From positions 691,616,083 to 691,680,082 of the forward strand of contig NC_081412.1 of the NCBI RefSeq assembly GCF_030272615.1: a stretch of DNA of 64,000 bases. The letters run 5' to 3'. The position numbers were made by a program, and so were the translations under genes. This stretch comes from Cryptomeria japonica. Taxonomy: Eukaryota; Streptophyta; Pinopsida; Cupressales; Cupressaceae. Positions within the stretch are counted from its first letter, which is position 1; each line of letters starts with the position of its first letter. Below, piece by piece: positions 10,466 through 22,262 of the stretch. Below the pieces are notes generated by a model. That model was not told the DNA's origin and did no database searches. It saw only the letters and a list, made by a program, of their open reading frames with translations.

Positions 10466-12011
10466 AGCCTGAGCCTGCTTCAATTTTTCCATTTCATTCT
10501 GGATAGTCTCAGTAGATTGGAAATCAGGAGTCATAGAGGAAGGGGGAAACTCAATGATTGGAATAGTAGATGGAGGTTTGGCTGGAGAGGAGGCAATCAT
10601 CAAGATAGAAGATTCACCTTTCTAATTTTGCCTTGCTATTTGATTCTTCAATTTTGTAATTGTACTATCCGTTTGAGCTATTTCAATTTTAGCTTCATTA
10701 TAGGCTTTTAGGATTAACTCCAACTTTACCTGGAGATCAACCTTTTCCTTGGCCTCTTTCTTAGCTACAACCATATTGAATTTTGCAGATTCCAAAATTG
10801 TACTGGCAGCCTCCACCACCTTTGTATCCTTCACTCTCTTCACAATCATGCCTCCAGAATAGATGGCTTCTAAGGAGTCTTTCCTCTTTTTTCTCTCCTC
10901 CCTTCTTAATGACCACATGACTAAGGTAACATGATCATTACTATATGTCACTCCCTCTAGGGGCTTTGTTTCCTTCCTTACTGCTTTAATAATTAATGCA
11001 TCTCCTATGTCCCATTTAGGGAGAATGAAAACTCTAGCTTCTACAATCATCTTCCTTCCTTGCTCTGGGTTAATGGTCTCAAATTCTGTCAACATTCCTT
11101 TCTTTACATCTACCTCAACCGCAGACGTATCTTTGTGAGGACATTCATTTTTCCTCTTCTCACATCTTGCCTTGAATTGTTCTATATTTTTTCTCCAAAC
11201 AAACTGCAAAAAAGATCCTATTTTGACAAAACTATCATCTACCAGAAACTTCTCACTGGCCTGCTTAATGACAGGGTCCAGTTATTTACCTCTAAATTCC
11301 TCTACAGTCAAGACCATTTGGGCACTTGCTAGTTTCTCCATCATTCCTTCTTGCAACTCTTCATATCTGTAAGCAATTTCCCCAAGACTTCCTAATTGCA
11401 ATAGTTGCTTTGTTGCTGCTTGCTCATCTCCTACATGTTTTGGGGATTGGGAAGTAGAATACAAAAGCTCACTTGTCTGCACTTCTTTCCTGACCCTCTG
11501 CCTTTTAGGGGAATCTTGGACCTCAACCACATCTTCTATTGCCCTTTTTCCTTTTGAAGTAGAAGGCTCATCTCTTATCGGCATTAGTACACTATATTTT
11601 GACCTTTTATACATTACATATTCACCTGGGGGAATCACCTTGGCATAGGCAGGCTTGGCTAAAACTAGTCTAGCCTTTTTAGGATTAGCTTTCATCATAT
11701 CCTCTTTCTTCTCCTTCAAGGTTTGCATTAAATCCTCAAAATAAACTACCAAAAGCTTGATCTTTTCTTCAAAAGGATGAAAGCTAACCAAGGGATCATA
11801 ACTGCTATCAAAATGGTGAATGAAATCCAAGGTTTTCTTGAAGGCTATCCATTTTTCCTTCCTGAATTCTTGCTCATCTAAATTGAACTCATTCCTTATT
11901 AAATCCTTAGGGAAGTGAAACTGATGGGACTTGCCTACACATCTGGCCCTCTTCTTAAACATACTATTAAAGAAATCCTCTAGATTAGCAAACCTTGCCA
12001 CTACAGTAGAT
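10466..12011 (-). pseudogene. Unknown long frame, middle third (piece 2 of 3)
   Basis: Read from 12011 down to 10466, one frame is kept throughout, crossed by stops near 11282 and at 10622-10624. The start joins piece 1 in frame once NE2 is removed at the TAGAT duplication. Features in order: helical region; Lys-rich stretch; a nuclear-localisation-like segment around 11500 (KGKRAIED then SPKRQRVRKE); a Gln/Glu-rich helical part; and a long coiled coil (about 10870-10640). No enzyme motif recognised. Confidence 0.6.
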
Positions 12012-12377
12012 TGTAGGAGTTGAGAAAACACAACACCACAGGAGCCCAAATGATCTCTGCAAGTTGAAAAACCTGTTACAAGGAGAAACAAGGAAGCAAA
12101 TCACAAAAAAACAAATACACAGAGAATATGCTCAAAAAGGGAGAGCTCAATATTCATAAAAATATGTAATTTGATTCTTACAATGAAAAGAAAGAACTCA
12201 ACCTTTAATAGGTCAAGAAACCCTAAAAGGGAAAACCTAGGTTTGCACATAATAACTAATAAAAGAATTAATTATTATGCACCTAAAGTTAGCTTAAGTG
12301 TAAAAGAGATAAAGAGAACTTAAATAATTAAACAAATATTGTTTAATTAATCAAGTAAATACCTGAATACTCTAACA
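12012..12377 (-). repeat. NE2 3' LTR
   Basis: 366 bp. It holds a segment of about 26-28 bp near 12122-12155 that is missing from the other LTR. Confidence 0.88.
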
Positions 12378-12388
12378 CCCCCCCTTAA
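12378..12388 (-). promoter_or_regulatory. NE2 polypurine tract
   Basis: Minus-strand TTAAGGGGGGG directly before the 3' LTR. Confidence 0.7.
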
Positions 12389-14474
12389 GCTAGACTTAGG
12401 GAGAAGCTAAAACCTAGAACAACTACTGAAAGCAAGAAAGATGGGTCCCAGCAATAAGGCCTGATCAGGTACCCAAATACAATGAAATCTCTATGAACTG
12501 GAGGAATAGAGAAAACCACGTGGGAACAAAATTCTACTCCAAAAAGAGATGGAAAAGCACACCACTGAAGCATGAAGAACCTGCAAACTCTATCGAAGAA
12601 TAACTGCTGATCTGAAGAACCTCCACTAAAATAGAACATGACCAGGTAGAGAAGACTATAATCTGCATGAGTGCCCTCAAATGACACTACTCGAATTAGA
12701 TGGCAAACAAGGAAAACATTGAACTTGAAGATATAGATGGCATGAGAAACCAAAGCCTGAAGAGCTGATCAATCGAACCACAGAAGCATTAGAACCATCA
12801 GGATAAACCTCCCCATAATGCTGAAGAGAGAGAGGGACAAGTACACTGAAAAGAACAACCAACAAGAACTGCATGATGAAGAACCAGGAACATCAAAGGT
12901 GGTGAGAAAAGTACATGGTGTCATGGAAGGAACACTCACTTGATACATCATGGGGTAAATGTCATGGAAGGAACACTCACTAGACAAAGGAAGATGGTAA
13001 ACAATATGAAAACATCAACCCCCTCATGGCACTTTATCAATAGTGCATGTACAACAAGACACAAGATATGCAAGATCCCAAGTAAACAATGCATGATGGA
13101 ACTTTATCTCAGTACGTTTGCATAAATACAATGCTACAATGATAATAAGACTGGAAAAAGAAATGAGAACCAAAATAGAGACATTCGAACCAGACAAGAG
13201 ATCCCAGGACCTGAAACAACCAAGATATCCACCAGAGTGCTGAAAAGAAAAAAACTGAATAAAATATGCATGGAGTGGAATCTGGAAATAAAACTCATAT
13301 GTCTGGAAAGTACACATCACATGCTTTCCGAAAATATAATTTTTTCAAAAAATGGAGGTCGGATGCTCATTCGATGGCTCCCGGAGTGCAAAAACAAGAC
13401 CTCACTTTGACTGGAAAAAAAATAGTCAAACAACAAAATTGGAAAAAATAACCAATATGACAAGGTCTGGCTTGGAACCAGCTTTCCAACGCCTATTCAT
13501 TTTCGAAAAAACAACTCTGTATGCCCAAGAGAAGGCCAAAAAACCAAACCCCCCCTAAAAGAGGCAAAAAAGGGAGTTTGGTGGCTTTGGCAGGTGGAGG
13601 TGGCCAGGGAGCGACGCTCTAGTGGTAGCTTGGTGGCTCCTTGATGGTGGCCAGGTGGTTCTCTAGTGGTGGCCTGGTGTTTCCGGTGGTCGGGGTGGCT
13701 CTCCGGTGACGGGCTGCTATTTCCGGTGGCCGGGCGGAGCAGAGCGGCCCGTGGCGGCAGAGCTAGCTGGCGGTGGGGAGCTCTAGCAGGGAGGCAGTGA
13801 CCAGGCTGAGCGGGGCTGCAGGGAGCAGCAGTAGTGGCAGCTTTTCCAGGTGGCGGGGTCGGGGTGCAGGCAGGGGCCAAGAAGCTAGCGTTGCGGTGCG
13901 GAGGAGGCCGCAGGGAGGTGCTGGCATGGCAGGGGGCCGAAGTCAGTGTCGGGGGTCGAGTCAATGGCAGCTGAAGGGTTGACGGAATGCGGCCTGAGGT
14001 GGTCAGAGCTATGGCAGCGACAGGGTCAGGGGGCCCCATGGTACCCTATGTATCGTGGGGAACCCCCCCAAAAATAATTTTTGACAAAATTTTTTTTTTT
14101 GAAACCCTTGCTTTTTTTTTTCTTGCCCTTTTGCTTTTTGATTTTGTTTTTTTTAAAAGCAAATTTTGGCTTGCATTCCATAAAAAGGCAAAAAAATAAA
14201 AAAAATTTGAATTTTTTTTCTCGAACTACGTGCTAGGGTCGTACGGCCTAGATCTGGAGAAAAAATACTCCCAGAGGCTCAAGAACAAAAATAGGTCAAA
14301 TTATATATGACCATAGCGGTTTTTGGGCCTTTTGAGCATGATGGTGAGGTCTGTTTAGACCCAAAGTGCCCAAAAAAAAGGCCTATCCCTAGGTGCATAA
14401 ATTTTTTTTGAAACCCTAGATCTGCTTCCAATGCAGAAAATCTCAAAACAAGAATAGATAGCTACAGATCTAAA
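12389..14474 (-). other. NE2 non-coding interior
   Basis: No gag, protease, integrase or reverse transcriptase in any frame. GTCATGGAAGGAACACTCACT is present near 12920 and again 40 bases later, a small tandem duplication. 14083-14220 is rich in T- and A-runs. Confidence 0.6.
13590..14050 (-). other. GC-rich island inside NE2
   Basis: An abrupt run of G-rich sequence in an otherwise AT-rich window, built partly from degenerate GGTGGCC/GGTGG units. The minus-strand frame 13497-14039 (180 codons, sense to the element) is Pro/Ala/Arg/His-rich, low in complexity and has no domain I know. It may be a captured host fragment or only a by-product of composition. Confidence 0.4.
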
Positions 14475-14486
14475 GCTCTGATATCA
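14475..14486 (-). promoter_or_regulatory. NE2 primer-binding site
   Basis: Minus-strand TGATATCAGAGC immediately after the 5' LTR, one change from the initiator-Met site TGGTATCAGAGC. Confidence 0.75.
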
Positions 14487-14824
14487 TGTAGAAGTTGAGA
14501 AAATACAACACCACAGGAGCCCAAATGATCTCTACAAGCTAAAAAACCTATTATAAGGAGAAACAAGGAAGCAAATCACAGAAAAACAAATACACAAAGT
14601 ATTAATAAAAATATGTAATGTGATTCTTACAATGAAAAGAAATAACTCAACCTTTAATAGGTCAAGAAACCCTAAAAGGGAAAACCTAGGTTTGCACATA
14701 ATAATTAATAAAGGAATTAATTATTATGCACCTAAAGTTAGCTTGTGTAAAAGAGATAAAGGGAATTTAAATAATTAAACAAATATTGTTTAATTAATCA
14801 AGTAAATACCCGAATACTCTAACA
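14487..14824 (-). repeat. NE2 5' LTR
   Basis: 338 bp partner of 12012-12377, differing by scattered substitutions and one deletion. Confidence 0.88.
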
Positions 14825-14829
14825 TAGAT

Positions 14830-16184
14830 AACTTATATGGCTGAAAGAAATCATCAAAATGTGTCCAACTACCTTTGGTAATTACAAACTGATGTGCTAG
14901 GGTAACAGTTGGGAAAATTGTTCCCTTCCCCTTATTTGTCAATTCTGCTTCCTGCAGTCCTCCAATTTGTCTTAGGACCTCAGCAATTCCTATCTTCAAA
15001 GGGACTTGATAGGGCAACAGATATGGAGTTCCTCTAAAACCAAAAACTCTGAACATAGTGGAGACTGGGTACAAATATATATCACCCCAGTTGTGTATAA
15101 TTTTGATGTCTTCAGCAAATTATTTAGGCCTAAGGAATTCAAGGAGAGCTTTAGGAATCCTAGGGTTTTGTGGGCACACAAGGATTCTAAGCCTAGATGC
15201 AAAACATCTATCAAACTTTAAGTAACTTGCATCTTGTCTATCCCAAGACCAAATTGTGCTCCACAACTGAACAAACATCTCCTCTCCATCCTTTTCCTTG
15301 AGCAAGTCCATTTCATTAGCAAAATATTCAACACCATTGAATAAAAACATGTGCATGAGGAGAGAATACCATCCAAAAGGTTTGTCCACTAGGAATTATT
15401 TATCCCTATCAATCCCTCATGAATGGCATAAGTGAGATAAGGTACAAAATCAAAATTCAATGCCAGAGATGGGTTCAAAATCTGTGCTATCAGGAGCATA
15501 TAGTGGGTTGGCATGGCAGTTTCTACATCTTCCCCAAGAATTTGACATAAGGACCAATACATTCCCTTAGACCTCAAGGTAAATAAATTTAAGGAGAAAG
15601 GTTTCATGGTGCTTGGGCCTACTATTGTCAGTCCTCCTATTTTGGCAAAGAATTCCTTCAAGGGGCCATTTCTAAGGTGGTCTCTATGTGCCTCATAGAC
15701 CTTCACCAACATTTCAAAATTGATAGGCTCCAAATAATTTGACACCTCACTAAGTCGAAAAACTCTCCTAAACTCATCATCAGTTATTTCAATTAGAGAC
15801 CCACCATTTACATTCCTCACAGTCCTAGTATTGGGATCATAATTGTTTACAATTTGGGTTAACAAGTCCACGTCCATGAAAACCCCAGGGACTATAAGCT
15901 TCCCAACATCTAGCTCCCATATGCTATTAATTGGAGCAAGGGAATTTCACTAATTGAACCCCACTTTAAAGATTCCCAGGCCCACTATTCCTATTTGGGC
16001 ATCTCTCAACCAGTTCCTTTTATCATATAAACCATCACCAATTCTCAGGTGGGGAAACTTAGGCACCAATTCATTTATTTTAGCTAAAACTATTGGTGGA
16101 CTGAGTTAATTGCTCTAGAAAATCATCAGAAATGGCTCTCTCCTGATAATCAAACTTCCCTCTAAATTCTCTTCGTGCTGCCAT
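14830..16184 (-). pseudogene. Unknown long frame, N-terminal third (piece 1 of 3)
   Basis: A minus-strand ATG at 16184-16182 (MAARREFRGKFDYQERAISD...) is the likely start. One shift follows near 16100. A TAG TGA pair at about 15943-15948 could derive from two Trp codons. An open stretch follows from 15947 to 15389, then a one-base shift near 15394, and an open stretch to 14830 broken by a TAA near 15120. The protein is globular with alternating hydrophobic and charged residues and has no known catalytic motif. A GTAAGT-like donor lies just upstream (about 16290), so a short leader exon is possible. The style resembles plant-mobile-domain-like frames carried by non-autonomous elements, which is a weak inference. 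Confidence 0.55.
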
Positions 16185-17729
16185 CTCAGAATTATACTTA
16201 TTTCAATGGAATTTCAAATAGACTCTTTGGAAATTTAAACATCCACTGACATCAAGAAAAGTGTAATTGTTAAACAATTGCAAGAAACTTACTTGTTGCC
16301 TGAGAAATTTTGCCCTGTGCACTGGTTCTTCTGCAAGATTCCTTGAACGCATACAAAAAGATTCAACTCATGTAAGGATTATTACAGATACCAAGCATTT
16401 ATTAGAGTCAATTATGCCACATGCTTCCGCAATTCATTCATAAATCGAGTTCAAAAATTTGCTCCAATGGACAACAAAATTTATCTAAGTGTTTTGCCTT
16501 TTGTTGCTGGTTCACGGTGCTTAACAGTCAAGCTTCTCCTCATAGTGGTTCAGCGATAGCCGTAAGATCATTTAAAACTTGCACGTCCTTTACCTTACCT
16601 GATTCATCCTCTTTAGAACGGGTCCCACCACCTTTTCATTTCTTTGCGAAGGGTAACTCTTGTGCCACTTTCCTTTGCAAAACAATGATAGTCGTCCGAT
16701 CAACAACTAACCGCTCGATCTTTATTCTCCATCATAACCATTTGCCTTTACAACTGACTTTAACCACCACCACTAGTGGTTTTTTGCTATTTCACAAAGG
16801 GTAACCTTCATGCACCTTCACATAGCAAAACAACATTCAATGTGGTCCCCTTATGTAAATCCACTCGCTTGCATACTTCTGCCAGATGTCTCCACATGTC
16901 TGTCACTTATTTGCTCAAGAAATCTACCGAGCTCCACATTCTAATCGCCACATGTCGTACCAAACCAAAAATTCCATCAACACTGCTACTTTATTAAATG
17001 GACCAATTGAAAATCCATTTGGAGCCATGCCTCTTGTCGACAGATCACCCTCTGCTTCATCTGCACATCCTGTTGTCTTGCTACCTAACCTGCCACGTAA
17101 CTGCCCCTTCATCTGCCACTAGATAGCTAGCTCATCAATCATTGTTTCGCGAAGGGTAACCTTCATGCACCTTCGAATATAGAAACAACGATAACCATCC
17201 GATCATCTGCAACCTGCTTGATCATTACCTCAGGAGCCGCTTACCTGCCGGGCCCACCACTTTTTTGCTATTTCGTGAAAGATAACCTTTGTGCCACTTT
17301 GCATAGCGAAAGAGTGATAGTCGTCTGATCATCTGTAAGATGCGCAATCTTTATTTTGCTTTTTCCACACATGGTTTTTCATTGTTTCATGAAGGGTAAC
17401 CTTCATGCCACTTTGCTTAGTGAAACAACGATAGCCATTGGATCAATAGGAACTTGCATGAGCATTACGAAACTCGACAAACAAATAAAAGGGAAATAAA
17501 ACTTATGAAAAAGGCAACAAGTCAATAAAATATTAAAACCTGCCTAGGCCAAGACTTTTAGGAAGGGACTCCCTTTCTAACGACGGACCGACCCTTCCAC
17601 TTAAGTGGAAAAGGTAATGAGGAAACATAAGTGAAGGGCCTGCATAGTGAAATTTAAAAATGCAAAACCCTGAACCCTGAGAACTTCAACCCTTAGAAAT
17701 GAGTATAACTCTGAAAACTTGAAAAATTT
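16185..17729. other. Non-coding stretch with hairpin repeats
   Basis: No coding signal of note. 16633-17445 holds five diverged copies of a dyad repeat listed separately. The remainder up to 17729 is unremarkable. Confidence 0.5.
16633..17445 (+). repeat. Five diverged hairpin-forming repeats
   Basis: Units near 16633-16690, 16781-16835, 17141-17195, 17261-17325 and 17381-17445 share TTTC-x-(G/A)AAGGGTAACCTTCATGC-CAC followed by a purine-rich arm and then ATAGnC(G/A)TnnGATCA. The inner GAAGGGTAACCTTC is a five-base-pair stem with a GTAA loop. The outer TTGTTTC and GAAACAA arms pair around it in the third and fifth units. Spacing is irregular (about 120-360 bases). Confidence 0.6.
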
Positions 17730-18361
17730 TAAGGGTTGCAAGGAAAAACTCCCAATACTCAAAATACTGACAACACTTCCTTCTTCTATCTATACTTTCA
17801 AATCTACGACCATCTTATCTATCTTCTTAATACTTTGTAATAATTCACCTTTAACTTTGATGTCCTCAATAATTCTCTTCTTTAGATTCTTGATCAATTT
17901 GCAAGCACAATGAAGGTTTTCTTCAAAATTGATTTCTACATCTTCTTCATCATTTTTGAATTGTATATTTTTGTACCACTATCTAGAGTTTCCAATTCCT
18001 TGAATAAAGAATTTTAAGTTCCAGAGGTATGTTTCTCATACTCATATAATGAGTAACCTTCTTCCCTAGCATACAAAAAAATTATTCTTCTTGTTCCTAG
18101 TTTCCAGTTAGCATTTTGAAGAAATGTGCCCATCTTTACCACAATTGAAACACTTAAAAGGTAACTTACCTTTGTACTTGTGAAAATCTCTTTTTAATCT
18201 CACAAAATTTTCTTCTTCTAGGTAAAAATTCTCACTATTATTTGAATTTTCATTCTCCACTAATGCCTTGAAACCAACCCCCTTTCTTAACAATTTTCCA
18301 TTCAAAATTCTCATCTCATAAAAAATTAATTTTCCATGAAACTCATCCATAGTCAAACTAT
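17730..18361 (-). pseudogene. Copia gag remnant, C-terminal half
   Basis: Minus-strand reading from 18361 begins with a UBN2-like segment (SLTMDEFHGKLIFYEMR), continues through a Glu/Asn-rich linker to an intact zinc knuckle CFNCGKDGHISSKC (about 18149-18108), then a degenerate acidic and coiled tail to about 17730. The N-terminal half is at 24561-25119; the frame runs on across the GY insertion point. No pol follows, so the element was truncated on its 3' side. Confidence 0.75.
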
Positions 18362-19141
18362 TGTAGGAGCATCCCCGATTCATAGCAATCTTGCATCAAC
18401 CAAAAATATTTCCTTTCTATTTTCACTTTCTGTTTACAGTTTCAACATTTCTTTTTGTGTGTCCTAGATTTGGCTCACCGGATCTTGTGAAGTTGGATTT
18501 TTCTTGAAGACTTGATCATCTTCCTTATTTCTAAACTGTGGAGAATTTGGATAGTTTTATGGGAAGTTATCGCTATCGGTTTCTGTGATAGTTTCCTGTT
18601 ACCGATTGCCTAGACCTATTTGCATCTGTGATCTACCGATTCCCATTCGTAGCTTACGGAGCCCTGAGTATTGATTCTGATGTTTCTTAGCATGTGGCAG
18701 ACCTTTTCCCATGATCTACTCTTCATCCTTTGGATTTTTTGGAGGAATCTCTTGGCGGAGGCCGACCTTATTGGTTTTGCACGTTAGGTCTTAGTCTTCG
18801 GGTTTTGATCCCTTTTTAGGCTGACTGGATCCCCTTGGATTGTATAAATCATTGTCATAGAGAATTAGAATGTAACAAAGAATTTAGATTGAGCATAGAA
18901 GATAGATTTTAAGATTTGAGGTCCTGGTTGTGACCTATTCTGTATTTTGAGAATGTTTAGTAGGCCTGTGAGCCAGTTTCTATGACCTGGTTGTTACTGA
19001 TTGGTTGTAATCAATTTTCATGTTATAATTAATTTTTTTATGCATTGCATCCATCATGTATTTATGTTTCTATTATGTTTACTCATGCTAACCAGTCTAG
19101 ATTGATCTATTTGAGGTCCCTCCTAACTAGTGGCTGCTTCA
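18362..19141 (+). repeat. GY 5' LTR
   Basis: 780 bp; ends ...GGCTGCTTCA. A gap of 11 bases separates it from the primer site. Confidence 0.88.
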
Positions 19142-19152
19142 AGAGCTTGAAG

Positions 19153-19163
19153 TGGTATCAGAG
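19153..19163 (+). promoter_or_regulatory. GY primer-binding site
   Basis: TGGTATCAGAG, initiator Met tRNA type. Confidence 0.8.
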
Positions 19164-19272
19164 TGAGTTTTCATTCTGAAGATTGTATTGTCCTAAGAAT
19201 TTTGTTGTAGGGTGGCGAATTGTGGATCCAACTTGCAACTATAGAGGACTGTCATAAAGATTGCATGGAGAG

Positions 19273-20300
19273 GAACTATGAATGGTGGAGCGCGTGGGAA
19301 TGCAAACCCTACTGTGATGAAAATGTTGTGAGGAATAGCATCCCAGTTGGAAGCCATGGAGACGACCTAGAGAAGAGGGTGACACATTGAAGATGTAATT
19401 GAAGATGAAGGAGAAGAAGCCCCAGCAGAATAAGTAAAGCCACTGGAGGTTGAACCGGATGAGGAAAGGTTTTTGAGGGTTTTGAGTAGGGCGAATACTA
19501 AACCTCATTTTACCCCACCAAAATTAGATGGAAAGTTGGATTCAGATGAATTGATGGATTGGATCTCGAAGATGGATAAATATTTTGATTTTGAAAACAC
19601 TGCACAAGAAAGGAAGGTGAAAAATGCATCTACCTGGTTGAAAGGTCATGCATCTCTTGGGTGGGAGCATTTGTAGGTTGATAGATAGAGAAGAGGTAAA
19701 GAGAACATCAAGACATGGGATCAGATGATTGCTAAGTTGAAATCAAAATTTATGCCAACTGATTATCAAGTGAATTTGTTTTGGAATTTGTAGAATTTGA
19801 GACATAAGGAATCTAGTGTGAAGGAGTACACCGAAGTATTTTACAAGTTGAATATTAGATCCAAACATGTTGATGATGAAGTCAAACAAGTTGTAAGACA
19901 TTTGAATGTATTGCAGGTGTCTATACAAGATGAACTCAGTTTGATCAAATTACAGAGTGTTGAAGAGGCTTACTAGTATGCCCTCAAGGAAGAAGAAAAG
20001 CTAAACAAAAGATATGAGTAGAGGCAGAGAGGTACAGGTGGAAGGTTTTTTGGAGCAATATTTCAAAGAGGAAGAGGATATACTAGAGGTAGCAGAACCT
20101 ATACAGATCAGAGGACAAGGGAGTGAACAAAGAAGGTAATTCATACCAGAAAGATGATCAAAATTTCTACCAAAAGAGAGAACTAGATGGCTACCAGAAT
20201 GAGAATTTTGGAAGACAAGACATGAGAGTGTTTAGAGGAACTTGCTTTAAGTGTGGAGGAGAAGGACATCATGCTTTCGAGTGTAAGAAGATATAGAATA
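19273..20300 (+). pseudogene. GY gag with zinc knuckle
   Basis: A possible ATG near 19279 (MNGGARGNANPTV) is followed by several early stops. 19473-19676 encodes the capsid-like core (KLDGKLDSDELMDWISKMDK). The knuckle CFKCGGEGHHAFEC is at 20243-20284 and all four zinc ligands are intact. Stops at about 19675, 19974, 20021 and 20126 break the frame. Confidence 0.8.
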
Positions 20301-20439
20301 CCAAAAGAGAAATAGTGGTGGAAGAAAACCCCACAAGATCAGATAATAAACCAGAAGATGGAGAACTATTGATGATGATGAGAGCTTTGTGTCATACCAA
20401 GAGAGATGAAGAGCCCTTGCAGATGAAGAATTTGTTCAA

Positions 20440-20963
20440 GACTGGATGTAAGGTATCTATAAGTGTTGTAAAATTGTTATTGATAGTGGTAGTTTAGATA
20501 ATCTTGTTTCAGAGGAGATGGTGAATAAGTTGAATTTGGAAATATTAAAACACCCTAAGCCTTATCATATAGCATGGATTTAGGATAACATAAGTTGTTA
20601 GTAAGTGAGCAATGTTTGGTGAAATTAAAAATTGGGAATTATCATGATAAAGTCTCATGTGATATTATACCTATGGATATTTGTCATCTTTTGTTGGGTA
20701 GACCTTGGCAGTTTGATAGACAGACAATACATGATGGGAGGAAGAATACATACACTATTGTGGTCAATGGGATGAAGCAAACCTTGTTTCCCTTGGAGGA
20801 ACCTTTGAAGAGTGAAGTCTATATGAATGCTAGAATTTGTTTGGTGGATGGAAGGAAATTCCTGGATGGATTGAGACATGAGAATGTGTGCTTTGCCTTA
20901 ATTCCTAGGAAGATTGAGAATCCAGAGCATGAACATGAACAACCGAAAGAGATAAAATATTAG
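20440..20963 (+). pseudogene. GY aspartic protease
   Basis: The active-site triplet Asp-Ser-Gly is present (20482-20490, in IDSGSLDNLVS), after a frame change relative to 20315-20497. The second half (20595-20963) contains the conserved MDICHLLLGRPWQFDR block. A stop near 20580 and one further stop separate the parts, so no active enzyme is expected. Confidence 0.75.
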
Positions 20964-20989
20964 TCATCATTTCAGATAATGTACCTGAT

Positions 20990-21580
20990 GGATTGCCACC
21001 AGTGAGAAGTATTAGTCATTGCATGGACTTGGTTCCCAAAGCTAGTTTTCCTAACAAAGTTGCACACCGGATGGCACTGATAGATAATGAAGAACTGAAT
21101 AGACAAGTGCAAGAGATGTTGAAGAAAGGTTTGATCAGAGAAATTTTGAGCCCTTGTGCAGTACCAATAATATTAGCACCTAAGAAGAATGGAGAATGGA
21201 GAATGTGCACCGATTCAAGAGCAATAAACAAAATTATAGTGAAATACCAATTTCCTTTTCCTAGGATGGATGACATAATGGACTGTTTGAGCAAAGCCAA
21301 ATACTTTACAAAGATAGATTTGAAGAGTGGATATCATCAGATCAGGTTCAGAGAAGGAGATGAGTGGAAGACAACATTCAAGACAAACGAAGAACTGTAT
21401 GAATGGTTGGTGATGCCTTTTGGGTTAACTAATGCACCGAGTACTTTCATGAGACTGATGAATGAGGCATTGAAGAAATTCTTGGGTAATTTTGTGATTG
21501 TATATTTGGATGAAATTCTGATGTTTAATAAGACAAAAGAGGAGCATTTGTTGCATTTGAGACAAGTTTTCTGATAAATA
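20990..21580 (+). pseudogene. GY reverse transcriptase
   Basis: Gypsy-type RT: KNGEWRMCTDSRAINK, YFTKIDLKSGYHQI, the MPFGLTNAPSTFMRLMN block and the catalytic box. The box reads YLDEILMF where YLDD is required, so the second catalytic Asp is Glu. A frame change follows near 21572. Confidence 0.9.
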
Positions 21581-21597
21581 TTAAGAAGTGTACTTTC

Positions 21598-22262
21598 ATG
21601 AAGGATGAGTTAGTCTATTTGGGATTTGTGATATCTGAGGATGGTTTGAAGACGGACCCTGAGAAAGTAAAAGCAATTGTTGAGTGGCCTACACCAGAAA
21701 GCAATGGAGAAGTAAGATCATTTCATGGGTTGGCTAGTTTCTACCAAAAGTTCATACAAAAATTTAGTTCAGTTTGTAACCCTATAACTAAGACCATGAG
21801 GGGAGATCAAAAGGAATTCAAGTGGACCATCGGAGCAAACAAAATTTTTGAGTTGTTGAAAAGGAAAGTGACTGAGTAGCCTATGTTAGCTTTACTAGAT
21901 TTCAATAAAGTATTTCAAGTGCATTGTGATGCAAGTGGAACAACAATAGGAGAAATCTTGAGTTAGAAAGGGAGAGTAGTAGCTTATTTCAATGAGAAAT
22001 TGAATGATGCCCAGAGGAGATATTTAGTGTATGATCAGGAGTTTTATGCCATAGTTCAATACTTGAAGAAGTGGAGACAATATCTATTGCCTAAGGAGTT
22101 TGTGTTGTATATAGATCATCAAGCCTTGTAGCATTTGAACAGACAGAGTAAGTTGAATCAGAGACATATGAGATGGGTAGAATTTTTGCAGAGTTAAACC
22201 TTTATGTTGAAGCATAGAAGTGGGAAATCTAACAAATTTATTGATGCATTGAGTAGGAGAAG
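21598..22262 (+). pseudogene. GY RNase H
   Basis: RT connection and RNase H: FHGLASFYQKFI, then HCDASGTTIGEILS, QEFYAI and a terminal ALSRR. Stops at 21877, 21964, 22129 and 22195. Those at 21964 and 22129 replace a Gln of the consensus. Confidence 0.85.

Larger units (their letters stand above)
12012..14824 (-). mobile_element. NE2: short non-autonomous LTR element
   Basis: Direct repeats 12012-12377 and 14487-14824 start TGTAG(G/A)AGTTGAGAAAA and end CTCTAACA, with TSD TAGAT at 12007-12011 and 14825-14829. On the minus strand the 5' LTR is followed by TGATATCAGAGC (tRNA-Met type), and a G-run precedes the 3' LTR, which sets the orientation. The 2.1 kb interior has no gag or pol, so it is a non-autonomous element, larger than typical TRIM elements. 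It sits inside the minus-strand unknown frame, in the same orientation. Confidence 0.88.

Noticed and set aside
13497-14039. 180-codon minus-strand frame in NE2 as a real gene
   Set aside because: Its Pro/Ala/Arg composition follows from GC-rich repetitive DNA with few stops, and no domain is recognisable. Kept only as a GC-rich island.
16633-17445. CRISPR-like array
   Set aside because: The repeats are diverged, irregularly spaced and larger than CRISPR repeats, and the window is eukaryotic.
19153-19163. tRNA gene fragments at TGGTATCAGA matches
   Set aside because: These matches (GY, CO1-CO3, NE1, NE2, LARD) lie just inside LTRs and are primer-binding sites; no cloverleaf surrounds them.
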